DNA of 64,000 bases from Paraburkholderia flagellata (GTDB lineage: Bacteria > Pseudomonadota > Gammaproteobacteria > Burkholderiales > Burkholderiaceae), in NCBI RefSeq assembly GCF_021390645.1, contig NZ_JAJEJT010000002.1:1798001-1862000 (forward strand), written 5' to 3'. The notes under the pieces are model-generated. The model was given only the letters and a program-made list of their open reading frames with translations, ran no database searches and was not told where the DNA came from. Every line of letters starts with the position of its first letter. The stretch's first letter is position 1. Below are positions 53,660 to 61,724 of the stretch, piece by piece. The translations under genes and the position numbers were made by a program.

Positions 53660-53821
53660 CTAGGCGACGTAGCCGGAGCTCAGCCCGCCAGCATCCAAAT
53701 AAATTGGGGCCAGATATTAGAAGATGAGGAATTTGCTGACGCTGGCAAGCCCGACTGGATCAAGAAGGTGAAGACGCCAATCAAGGATCAAAAGCGGATA
53801 ATACGGGGTCTCAACAAATAA
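53651..53821 (+). pseudogene. possible 3' gene remnant
   Basis: A plus-strand frame ends in TAA at 53819-53821. It encodes a protein-like string with I-Q-I-N-W-G-Q-I-L-E-D-E-E-F and K-P-D-W-I-K-K-V-K-T-P-I-K and no ATG. Composition differs from random shadows, so it may be the tail of a lost gene that overlapped the higBA operator. The family was not recognised. Confidence 0.3.
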
Positions 53822-54025
53822 GCTTCTCGTCTGAAGCTAGCATTGGTGGCTCTTAGCTGCCGTAGAGCCTGAAACACAGACTGTCTCCTCAATCGGGCAC
53901 TCAAGATCTGATATCAAATCCCGATAGTGCGCCTAGCCGCACGCCACCTCTGGAGGCATAGGCAGTCCCAATGTCCGTTCAACGTCCCGCTTTTCGCATA
54001 TTTGGCTAGCTCACACGGAGCAATC
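53822..54025. other. spacer, nothing recognised
   Basis: Contains a small inverted repeat AGCTTC-6-GAAGCT (53821-53838) and otherwise no gene. Confidence 0.3.
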
Positions 54026-54832
54026 GTGTTACTTGAAGTCACCGCCAACACCGTAGCGATAACGACCGCGATCAATCAATTCAAAGCCTCGTACCATGCG
54101 GACTATTCCACCGTCAGGGCGGAAGCCATTAGCTACCTAGCGCAGGATTTGTCCGCCGCGTCAGCGAGTCGACTAGTTCAAGCTCTCACTAAAGCTCTGA
54201 ATAACTGGGGGGCCGGCAAACGTCGCGCTCCGGGATGTCAGCCGACCGATGCCGTAACAGGCGCACTATGCGTCCACTCTCTGCGCGAACAACTGGTGAA
54301 TCTGGCGAGCAGTTTCGAGTATCTTTCGCTGACCGACTGCACCCGAAACCTGAAAGCCGGCTCACCATTCAAAACCGTCAACGACTTCGACGTTTGCCTA
54401 CTTGAAACACTGTCTGAACTGGCGGCAAGACTGCTGGTGCGCAACACGAACGTGACTTACCCCATGAAGGCGTTGCTACTGATTACGGGATTAATGCCAG
54501 CATTCGACAGTCAGGTGAGGGGCGGTTTGCACGTAGCAGGGTTGTCCGGATTCGCGTGCAACGGCAAGCCTCGAACGAGCTACCTCATTCCGGCTCATAG
54601 CAGCGCAGATGCCCGAAGAATATGTGTCTTGCCGTTTTATATTGCGGAATGTACTTCGCGCATGAGCCCCGGACTGGTTAACTCAATCGAGAACAGTATG
54701 TATCCTGCACTAGTCGGTCAACACGGTCGACTCTTCGACATATTGCTATTCCAGCAACGTGGCCTTACGCCTGCTACGGCATTAGTTCGATTCTCGACAA
54801 AGCAAGCGTCTCACCCGTGGTTCGTTGTCTAA
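54026..54832 (+). CDS. unrecognised accessory protein (268 aa)
   Basis: 268 residues from a GTG at 54026, chosen because GGAG lies 5 bases upstream; the frame is open about 100 bases further up without a start signal. Codon use is much less GC-biased than the chromosome. No signal peptide. A hydrophobic 'M-K-A-L-L-L-I-T-G-L-M-P-A-F-D-S-Q-V-R-G-G-L' stretch near residue 150 is the most motif-like part. It is preceded by helices with 'L-R-E-Q-L-V-N-L-A-S-S-F-E-Y-L'. It lies between two toxin-antitoxin loci and may itself be a defence or toxin gene, but there is no direct evidence. Confidence 0.55.
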   Translation: MLLEVTANTVAITTAINQFKASYHADYSTVRAEAISYLAQDLSAASASRLVQALTKALNNWGAGKRRAPGCQPTDAVTGALCVHSLREQLVNLASSFEYLSLTDCTRNLKAGSPFKTVNDFDVCLLETLSELAARLLVRNTNVTYPMKALLLITGLMPAFDSQVRGGLHVAGLSGFACNGKPRTSYLIPAHSSADARRICVLPFYIAECTSRMSPGLVNSIENSMYPALVGQHGRLFDILLFQQRGLTPATALVRFSTKQASHPWFVV

Positions 54833-54957
54833 GTCATCACCGCGTAGCAGCACATGTTTGAAATGTCGACCATCCGACTACCGCAAAAGCCCTGAAGCAG
54901 CTCTGATATGACTGCCATCAAAGCCAGCGCGCCCATTCGGCGACGATCGGCTTACAG

Positions 54958-55632
54958 CTAATCGCCGATCCCTTCATCCATAGGTGCCTTCTCCGCCAGC
55001 AGGTCAGCCATCAACTGGCGGTGACTCTCTCGAATCTTCGCTCGCATCGCGTGCCGATCCTCGGTGAACTGTCGCAGCTCTTTCTCCAGATCCGAATCCC
55101 GCGCTCCCGGGATCCAAGGCGCAACACCGTGCGTTGCACGCGTTAGGCGGGACAGGTCCAGCGCCAGAATAGCTGCCCTCGCAGATTCGAACTCGATTTC
55201 CGCGCAAAACTCTATCGGATCACCATATTCCCATTCCGCATAAAGTGATTGACGAGTGGAGTGAAGCGACGCGGGAAACTCACGGAGTCTCGACGCGACC
55301 TTATGTTTTAGCCACTTCCAATCAATCGAGTCCGGGTACGTCATTTCCGGCAGCGCGACCTTCTTGAGCGGCGCATAGCTTTGTGTACGGGCAGCCTCAT
55401 GCGCGGCCCAGTCTGCACGATGCATCATCAGCCTAGCTTCACGAGCATATCGCTCGAGTGAAAGTGCCGTCGTCAGAGCCACGTGCTGTGCCTCACGTCT
55501 GTGCGCCCTGCCCTCCTTAACTTCGCTCCACACGAGCGAGACGGCCGAACTGACGAGGCCGGCCACGCCCCCAATTTTCAGAAAGTCCATCCAGCCGCTC
55601 TGCTTCAGATACCCTATCCACTGCAGCTCCAT
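54958..55632 (-). CDS. unrecognised membrane-anchored helical protein (224 aa)
   Basis: 224 residues, GGAGG 6 bases before the ATG. A weakly hydrophobic N-terminal segment (about 15-36, 'F-L-K-I-G-G-V-A-G-L-V-S-S-A-V-S-L-V-W') suggests membrane attachment. The rest is long charged helix ('L-E-R-Y-A-R-E-A-R-L-M-M-H-R-A-D-W', 'I-E-F-C-A-E-I-E-F-E-S-A-R-A-A-I-L-A-L-D-L'). Similar layouts occur in small accessory proteins of mobile DNA. The function is unknown. Confidence 0.6.
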   Translation of the reverse strand: MELQWIGYLKQSGWMDFLKIGGVAGLVSSAVSLVWSEVKEGRAHRREAQHVALTTALSLERYAREARLMMHRADWAAHEAARTQSYAPLKKVALPEMTYPDSIDWKWLKHKVASRLREFPASLHSTRQSLYAEWEYGDPIEFCAEIEFESARAAILALDLSRLTRATHGVAPWIPGARDSDLEKELRQFTEDRHAMRAKIRESHRQLMADLLAEKAPMDEGIGD

Positions 55633-55884
55633 GCCTTGCCTCCACGACTCTCCGCCAGGTCATGAATCGTACCGCAAAGGCCTGCTGAATCCACCCGCCT
55701 CCTCGCGCCGAATCTGCGTTTGCGGCGCTGTGACCATAAACCCGACACCTTCTGAGACGTCAGGTTACGAAATTGGAACGATCACACACCGATGTTCCAT
55801 ATAAGACACATAATCTTGCTCGGCAAGCGTATCCTATTGAATACGGTATCGGCTTGATTACGCCAGACATATCTTGGGTGGCAT

Positions 55885-56217
55885 ATGAACCTTTCTGACC
55901 TCGGAGAAACGTTTCGCCTGGCCCGGATCGCCGCGAACAAGACCCAGCAGCAAATTGCCGAGCAGAGCGGCGTCACTCGCGCACGGATTAGCCGCTTCGA
56001 GACCGGACTGCTCCCCGAACTCGGCACAGTCAAGTTGCTGAATCTCTTCGAGGCAGTGGGACTCGAGCTGATTGCTCGTCCACTCGGCCATGGTCGTACG
56101 CTCGACGACGTTCTGACCGAGCAGCGCACGCCCCCCGTTTCCGTCGAGGAAACCCGTCGGCGGGTCAGGCTCCCGCGTACTACGGCCAGCATCAAGGCCA
56201 CTCGAAAGGGCGAATAG
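55885..56217 (+). CDS. hipB: HipB-like XRE antitoxin
   Basis: 110 residues. An XRE helix-turn-helix at about 8-62 ('[32 protein letters not shown]'). A basic tail (about 75-110) could contact HipA. It is followed after 3 bases by the hipA gene, so they form one operon. A dyad CTTGC-TCG-GCAAG (55815-55827) lies upstream. A broken copy of this gene is present 5.5 kb to the left. Confidence 0.87.
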   Translation: MNLSDLGETFRLARIAANKTQQQIAEQSGVTRARISRFETGLLPELGTVKLLNLFEAVGLELIARPLGHGRTLDDVLTEQRTPPVSVEETRRRVRLPRTTASIKATRKGE

Positions 56218-56220
56218 CAC

Positions 56221-57468
56221 GTGACCGTCCTCGACATCTACTGCAACACCACGTTGGTCGGGACTCTGACGGAAGAGGCGCAACGTGGCGTCTTCACCTA
56301 TCTGCCCGGTACGCCGACGGCGGAAGTCGTCTCGCTTCTCATGCCCGTACGCAACGCCTCGTACACGTGGCCTGGGGGCATCATGCCGTCGTTTCAGATG
56401 AATCTGCCGGAAGGCTTCAAGAAGGACCTCATCCGCCAAAAACTCGGTCCTCATGCGGACTTGAGCAATTTCGGCCTGCTCGCGCTGACAGGCGCAAACA
56501 CGATCGGACGTGTGAGAGCAATCCCGCGCGGGGCTCCGTTCGACACTGCGGGGTCCACGTTCGAAATGGCGACTCTGCTCGCGAGCGCTGGCTCGCGAGA
56601 GAACCTGTTCAAGCACCTTGAGGCGGAGATTACCGAAGGTGTGTCAGGGATCATGCCTAAAACCCTGGCCTCCGGTATGGAGAAAGCGACCGTCCTGACG
56701 GACGAGTTCATTTTAAAGACGGGTCCCGTCGACATGCCAGGGCTTAGCGTCAACGAATACCTCTGTCTTGAGGTCGCGAGAAATACGGAACTCGAAGTCC
56801 CGGAGACGCGCCTTTCGGAGGACGGTCAGGCGCTCGCGATACGTCGTTTCGACCTGAACGCGGATGGCACACGTCTCGGAGTTGAAGACTTCTGCGCCTT
56901 AAATGGCTGGGACCCTGTGCGCAAATACGAGGGAACCGTCGAGGACCTTGCGAAACTCTGCGATCAGCACCTCGGGGTGGATCACAGGAAAGACAGCAAG
57001 CGCAAGCTGTTCTTGCTGTTGCTGCTGAACTATGCGCTGCGTAACGCTGGCGCGCACATGAAGAACTATGCGCTGACGTACACGAACGGCACAGACGCTC
57101 GCCTTTCTCCTGTGTACGACGTCGTGACTTTCACCGCTTATCCTCGCTACCAAGATGACACACCGGCGTTGCCGCTGAAAGGCAAAAAAGTGTGGCGCTC
57201 CGGTAAAGCGCTGTTCGACTACGGCGGTGCGCGATTGAGTCTCTCGCCAACGGACATGACCGCAGCCCTGAGGCAAGTTGCGAGCGCTGTGAGAAAAGTG
57301 GTGCCGCTGGTCAGCGAGTACGCGCAGCGATATCCAGAATTCCGGGAAGTCGGCGAGCGGATGCTGGACACCTGGATGCAAGGCCTCGAGGACATTAAGC
57401 CTGACGCGAAACCTGGAAAGGGTGTGCGCCCTTCTGCCGTCAAAGCCAAACCGCCCGAAATACTTTAA
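56221..57468 (+). CDS. hipA: HipA-family kinase toxin with altered catalytic loop
   Basis: 415 residues, GTG start 3 bases after hipB. HipA kinases phosphorylate glutamyl-tRNA synthetase or other targets and induce dormancy. Seen: the HipA N-terminal subdomain (about 1-110), a glycine loop 'E-G-V-S-G-I-M-P-K' (139-147), the catalytic-loop pattern at 275-282 and the metal-binding Asp at 300 ('S-P-V-Y-D-V-V-T'). In active homologues the catalytic loop reads N-x-D-x-H-x-K-N. Here it is N-A-G-A-H-M-K-N, so the catalytic Asp is replaced by Gly277 (codon GGC at 57049-57051). The protein may be inactive or act without phosphotransfer. Confidence 0.85.
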   Translation: MTVLDIYCNTTLVGTLTEEAQRGVFTYLPGTPTAEVVSLLMPVRNASYTWPGGIMPSFQMNLPEGFKKDLIRQKLGPHADLSNFGLLALTGANTIGRVRAIPRGAPFDTAGSTFEMATLLASAGSRENLFKHLEAEITEGVSGIMPKTLASGMEKATVLTDEFILKTGPVDMPGLSVNEYLCLEVARNTELEVPETRLSEDGQALAIRRFDLNADGTRLGVEDFCALNGWDPVRKYEGTVEDLAKLCDQHLGVDHRKDSKRKLFLLLLLNYALRNAGAHMKNYALTYTNGTDARLSPVYDVVTFTAYPRYQDDTPALPLKGKKVWRSGKALFDYGGARLSLSPTDMTAALRQVASAVRKVVPLVSEYAQRYPEFREVGERMLDTWMQGLEDIKPDAKPGKGVRPSAVKAKPPEIL

Positions 57469-57578
57469 CCCCTCAATTGTCCCGTGGGATATAGCGTTCA
57501 GTTGCGTACACAATCGTCTCCTTGTACCCCCCGGTGTCGCGTCTTTGTGCGGACAACCAATCACGCTATCTGATGGCA

Positions 57579-58469
57579 TCAATCCGGTTTTCCGTCCGCT
57601 CTTCGAATCGCTTCAATAGTTTGGAGCACGACGTCGACAACATCGTCGCTTCCCGCTATCGAGACAGATAGGTCGTCGCGCACGTTACCGGGAACGGATA
57701 CCTCTGCCTGGGCAAGGTGGCTAGTTACCTTCAAGGCAATGCGCGCTTCCGGTACGACCGGACGATTGCCGACAGCGATTCTTGTGATGAAAACCGTTGC
57801 CTCGTAGGCCCCAGGCAACATCCGTGGCGGCGAGATCGAGCCATCGGCTTGCAAGGCGCCCAGTGCACGCTTCCAAAGGTCGGTCCTAGGGTCAATCTCG
57901 TCCACGGCCATGTGTGCCGGCTCGATATCCTCCGGCTCTCCAAGGTAACTGCCAATGAATATCTTCACGAGGGTTCGAGACCACTCGGCTGCCCACGCAC
58001 GAGCCGCGCCCCGCACAGACCGATAGAGTCGCGCGTCGCCCAGAGCGTCGAGTGGAGAAAGATCACCCAAGCAGCCTTGCCTGCTCTCCAGGAAATCGAG
58101 CCGACTCGCCGATGGGGCAGGAACCAGAATCCGACAGATGGAATACAACCGTGTACGGTCTCGCGTTGGGTCGCCGAGGACGGCCGGAAAATACTGCACC
58201 TCGTCGACCCCGATCGAAAACAAACTTCCCGCCGCGACCAAGCTGGCAAGCCGTCTTTCGTCGACACCGAGCAATGCACGAAACTCGCGCGCCCCAAGCA
58301 GAGTCCCGTTACGGACCATCTCGCGCCGCGCCTTGGATGCCTGCTGTCGGATGTGCTCGCGAAATCCCACCTTTCCGCTCCCGCGCTCTTGCTGAACGCC
58401 AACTTGCCTGCTCGCTCTGTCGTTTCCGTCAGGAGTCGCCATCGCTGCACTTCGAATCACCTTCATCAC
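57579..58469 (-). CDS. unrecognised accessory protein (296 aa), antitoxin-like in part
   Basis: 296 residues; tandem ATGs at 58469 and 58466, with another at 58442. No clear ribosome-binding site. The middle ('M-V-R-N-G-T-L-L-G-A-R-E-F-R-A-L-L-G-V-D', then 'L-S-P-L-D-A-L-G-D') weakly recalls the MbcA/ParS/Xre toxin-binding antitoxins, with an RES-like partner domain not evident. The C-terminal third has alternating strands ('R-I-A-L-K-V-T-S-H-L', 'V-V-D-V-V-L-Q-T-I'). It is convergent with hipA. The resemblance is weak and could be chance. Confidence 0.5.
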   Translation of the reverse strand: MMKVIRSAAMATPDGNDRASRQVGVQQERGSGKVGFREHIRQQASKARREMVRNGTLLGAREFRALLGVDERRLASLVAAGSLFSIGVDEVQYFPAVLGDPTRDRTRLYSICRILVPAPSASRLDFLESRQGCLGDLSPLDALGDARLYRSVRGAARAWAAEWSRTLVKIFIGSYLGEPEDIEPAHMAVDEIDPRTDLWKRALGALQADGSISPPRMLPGAYEATVFITRIAVGNRPVVPEARIALKVTSHLAQAEVSVPGNVRDDLSVSIAGSDDVVDVVLQTIEAIRRADGKPD

Positions 58470-59502
58470 TCACGCTGCCTGCACTCGGCTCTCCGTGATT
58501 TGGGGATTCGATCCCTGCCTCCGCACTCCAACGTTCGACCAGTCTGCGAGGGGCGTAGCGCCCACGCCTCTGGGCTTTACGGTGCGATTTCAGCGCTTGC
58601 TAAATTTTCGCCGCTTGTCCGGCAGTCGGTACGAACTTGCTCACGTGCGCCCCACTATTTGCATCTCTCTAATTCTACTCCGCCGCTTCTAATTTGTTTT
58701 GGTTACTAGCAAAATCTGCTATTCAGTATTTCTACGAGTTTCAACAAACAGTGAAATTGGCATTTCCGAAAAATATCCGGAACATCACCTATCCACAACA
58801 CCTTTCGGGCGATCTAGTTCAGGTCCAGCCCTCATGAATTCTCCTCAAAAACTCGCATGAGAATCATCGTTCTCATGCAGAAGCTGAAAGCGCGTTTCAA
58901 CTGCTGATATTCCGCAATTCACGTTATGGAATCGGGAATCGCAGCTCGGGAGATTGGCTCACTGTGTCGCTTGCCCTTAAAACGTGGGAAATCGGCCATG
59001 AGCCGCACGCCCGCTAACTCCCCAGCTGAAATCAAGGCAGCTGTCGACGCACCATTCGCCGGACGCGGGCTCCGAGCGCCGCTGCCCGCTGACAGTCACA
59101 CCATGTGATGTCCGTCCGACGGTTACGAGCGACTGGGAAGCGGCGACCGCGCGACACTGCCACGTGCATCGAGAAGCCTTGCCCGACATTCGAGTCGCTC
59201 GTGGAACACAAAATAAACACGCTCGACCTCTTTCTCCAGCGCGTCAGGCGCTGCGACTCCGATTGAAAACAAACTGCGTCACTTTTCTCATCTTATTGAT
59301 TTCTTTGAGAATAATTGAGTCGTATAAATATTTAGATACCCGCCAGTATAAATATTTGGATATTTTTCAAAATCCATTGCCAGAGTGAAAAACAGCCATT
59401 AATATCCAACTCAACGCGAAGTAAAAATTGAACTCAGATGCCTCCCCGCGTCAGAGCTGGCTAAACGACATAGTTAATCCACATATACTCAGCTTATAAA
59501 TC
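58470..59502. other. 1-kb non-coding gap, AT-rich toward the right end
   Basis: No convincing gene. The right third is clearly AT-rich (59270-59400) and contains the 17-base direct repeat described separately. Such DNA is a likely target for H-NS-type silencing and the likely promoter region for the cluster that follows. Confidence 0.5.
59322..59362 (+). repeat. AT-rich 17-base direct repeat upstream of the unknown cluster
   Basis: GTATAAATATTTAGATA (59322-59338) is repeated with one mismatch as GTATAAATATTTGGATA (59346-59362), 24 bases start to start. That is about two helical turns, as for tandem regulator sites on one DNA face. It lies about 140 bases upstream of the first gene of the cluster. 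Confidence 0.7.
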
Positions 59503-60111
59503 ATGGTGACGAGCAAGAAGCAATACCGCCCCGGCTTTCGGTCCGCCGCACTCAAGGTCGAGATTCATCATTTCAACATCGACGCCCTTCGCAAAATCCG
59601 AGATGACGCGATGACCCGTGAATCACACACGAGTTATGTTGTGCCAGCCAAAGCCGTACTCGCTAACGCAGCAGGCGTAAGGGGTAACGTTGTTGTCCTT
59701 CCTCTCAACGGCATTTCCTCTGCCGAGCTCGACTATGAGGAGCCGAACATGTGCAGCGCGGTCCACCCCAATCTCAATGGCGACCGCATCGCCTGCCTGA
59801 TGCTCGCAGGAGAGAAAGTTGCGTTGACGCACATGGCCCCGCACTGGGCGGGTGCCAGTCTCTATGACGATTTGAGGGTCCTCTGGATTTTTGATGACGC
59901 TCCCGTAATTTCACAGCACTACATTTCGGATGACATCCTCGAACAGATGAATGAAACGAACGCCATCGAGGGAGACCATGAATGTCTGACGCCGGAAGAA
60001 CTTATGGCATGGAAGAAGGTTGCAGCTGAAGCTAAGCACATCGGCTTTTTCGAGGTTGTCGACATCACGGATACCGAATCTCCCTTGCGAGATGCCATTC
60101 TCAACGACTGA
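59503..60111 (+). CDS. unknown cluster gene 1 (family A, 202 aa)
   Basis: 202 residues from the ATG at 59503. No signal peptide or membrane segment. A basic first 30 residues are followed by 'N-V-V-V-L-P-L-N-G-I-S-S-A-E-L' (about 62-76), 'A-C-L-M-L-A-G-E-K-V-A-L-T-H' and 'D-L-R-V-L-W-I-F-D-D-A'. Then comes an acidic helical end. The pattern V-x-L-x-G-I-x-S-A-[EQ] followed later by [LV]-x-[IL]-F-D-D recurs in the gene at 61048, so the two may be distant paralogues. No known family was recognised. Confidence 0.6.
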   Translation: MVTSKKQYRPGFRSAALKVEIHHFNIDALRKIRDDAMTRESHTSYVVPAKAVLANAAGVRGNVVVLPLNGISSAELDYEEPNMCSAVHPNLNGDRIACLMLAGEKVALTHMAPHWAGASLYDDLRVLWIFDDAPVISQHYISDDILEQMNETNAIEGDHECLTPEELMAWKKVAAEAKHIGFFEVVDITDTESPLRDAILND

Positions 60112-60149
60112 ATTGGCAGCCCAACACCCCTACGACGAGAGAAAAGAAC

Positions 60150-60797
60150 ATGCAAAATTCGACCAAGCAAGGCTCCCAAGATTGTATGAATAATTTCGGA
60201 ATCCTTATGCCTGCACAAACCTACTGTGAGCGCTTTGGTGCCCCTCCGACAGGCGCGCCACGCAGCCCGGTTCTGACGGCGAATTTCAATATCAGCCGTA
60301 TCGACGCCGCCATTGCCGTCAGGCGTGCGAGCTTTGGCGTCTACTGCATACCGGGCCCCGACGTCAACATCATCGCGGTCCGCCAGCAGCTCGGGCCCAT
60401 CCAGAACTTTTGGCTAGCCGACTCGGGCGACCCTGAGATTTCGCAGGCCGTCGAAAGCTGGCGGAAGACCGAGTGGGTCCACGTTGCGTTCTTCGAGCGC
60501 GGTGACGCCTTCTCCGGGAAAAATGGCGTACGGTGCTGCGTCCATCGGTCACATAGCGGTAAAGGTCAAATTGACACGTTCCTTCGCGAAAGCAAACAGG
60601 ACAATTCGGCCAAATTCCTCGACTTTGCTGGCAGGCTAATTACCACAAAATCCATTGAACGCACAACGACAAGCGACCTCGACGGAATCGCTCTTACGGA
60701 CGTTCAGGTGAATATTTTGGCAACCAAGCGCTTATCCAGGTTTCAAAACCCTGAAGACGCGAAGCCAAATACTGTCGGAAGCCTCGTCCTGGGTTAA
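60150..60797 (+). CDS. unknown cluster gene 2 (family B, 215 aa)
   Basis: 215 residues from the ATG at 60150 (alternative ATG at 60186), 38 bases after the previous stop. Core blocks: 'R-A-S-F-G-V-Y-C-I-P-G', 'I-Q-N-F-W-L-A-D-S-G-D-P-E', 'F-F-E-R-G-D', 'F-L-R-E-S-K-Q-D-N-S-A-K-F-L-D-F-A-G-R-L-I' and 'V-N-I-L-A-T-K-R-L'. All recur in the same order in the minus-strand gene at 63280, so this is a duplicated family. It has three cysteines and no membrane segment. The function is unknown. Confidence 0.62.
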   Translation: MQNSTKQGSQDCMNNFGILMPAQTYCERFGAPPTGAPRSPVLTANFNISRIDAAIAVRRASFGVYCIPGPDVNIIAVRQQLGPIQNFWLADSGDPEISQAVESWRKTEWVHVAFFERGDAFSGKNGVRCCVHRSHSGKGQIDTFLRESKQDNSAKFLDFAGRLITTKSIERTTTSDLDGIALTDVQVNILATKRLSRFQNPEDAKPNTVGSLVLG

Positions 60798-61047
60798 ACG
60801 GCAGCAACGAACTAGCTGCTAGGAACTTGCGTGACTTGTGCAGTCCACTCGTGCCGTAGTTGGATGAGGAGACTCCGGCACCAGGCGTCCATATCGCCCC
60901 TCGGTCACCAGGCGAAGCGAAGGCGAATAAAAACAAGCTCTACACGCAGCTGCCCAGCATGATTCAAGCGACACCGTGTGCTCCCGTCATCGCCATGTGG
61001 CCCGAGGACGAGAGATACGGTGAACAACACCAAGTACGAAACAATCT

Positions 61048-61605
61048 ATGAACACTGTTACTGAATCCGCAGTCACTACACTCAACCTGAGTGACGATGA
61101 CATCAACTGCGAACTCGCAGACCTCATTTTGGAGGACTGCCAACACGCAAGCGAGCCCTCGACCTACAGGACAAACACACGAGAGATTTTCGTCATCCCT
61201 GAGCTGATGACCGATGAGCCCTGCCTTGTCGTTTCGCTCCCTGGTATTTTATCTGCGCAAGTGCCCGCGAGGGCAGAGCTACCTGCGGCAATCATCCTGA
61301 GAGAGCGACCGGACGGAAAAGGTGACGTATATCTCCAGCTACGCGGTGGAAACGTTCTTGTTCGGTCGCAGGAATTCGGAGGGGCTGGTCGACATCTCGT
61401 GCTCTATCTGTTTGATGACAATGTGTCCCTTGACTGCATCCCTGCTACCAAGGAGTTGGAGGAGGAGATTTGGGTGCACGAGATGAGCGCTCAGTCGAGT
61501 CACCCTCACAATGACGAGCCAACAGAAGAATCGACTAAATGTCCATTTCACATTCCTGTTATCGCCAGAAGGGCGATAACGGTAGTCAGCGAGCAAAACA
61601 ACTGA
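61048..61605 (+). CDS. unknown cluster gene 3 (family A-like, 185 aa)
   Basis: 185 residues from the ATG at 61048. An acidic N-terminus (D-D-D-I-N-C-E-L-A-D-L-I-L-E-D) is followed by 'I-F-V-I-P-E-L', 'C-L-V-V-S-L-P-G-I-L-S-A-Q-V', 'G-D-V-Y-L-Q-L-R-G-G-N-V' and 'H-L-V-L-Y-L-F-D-D-N-V'. These resemble the blocks of the first cluster gene in order and spacing. Soluble and acidic. The function is unknown. Confidence 0.58.
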   Translation: MNTVTESAVTTLNLSDDDINCELADLILEDCQHASEPSTYRTNTREIFVIPELMTDEPCLVVSLPGILSAQVPARAELPAAIILRERPDGKGDVYLQLRGGNVLVRSQEFGGAGRHLVLYLFDDNVSLDCIPATKELEEEIWVHEMSAQSSHPHNDEPTEESTKCPFHIPVIARRAITVVSEQNN

Positions 61606-61724
61606 CGGAGACCCAACCGTCGCCCGATGGCTACCACTCGCATGCCGAGCGCGACGGCTCTTCTACGGGCTCATCTACACATCAAATTATCAGTACGCAA
61701 TCGAAGCGTTTCAAATCCCTGAAG

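Noticed and set aside
58926..59108. Short plus-strand frame of 60 codons in the gene-free gap
   Set aside because: No ribosome-binding site, no homology recognised, and no neighbour with which it could form an operon.
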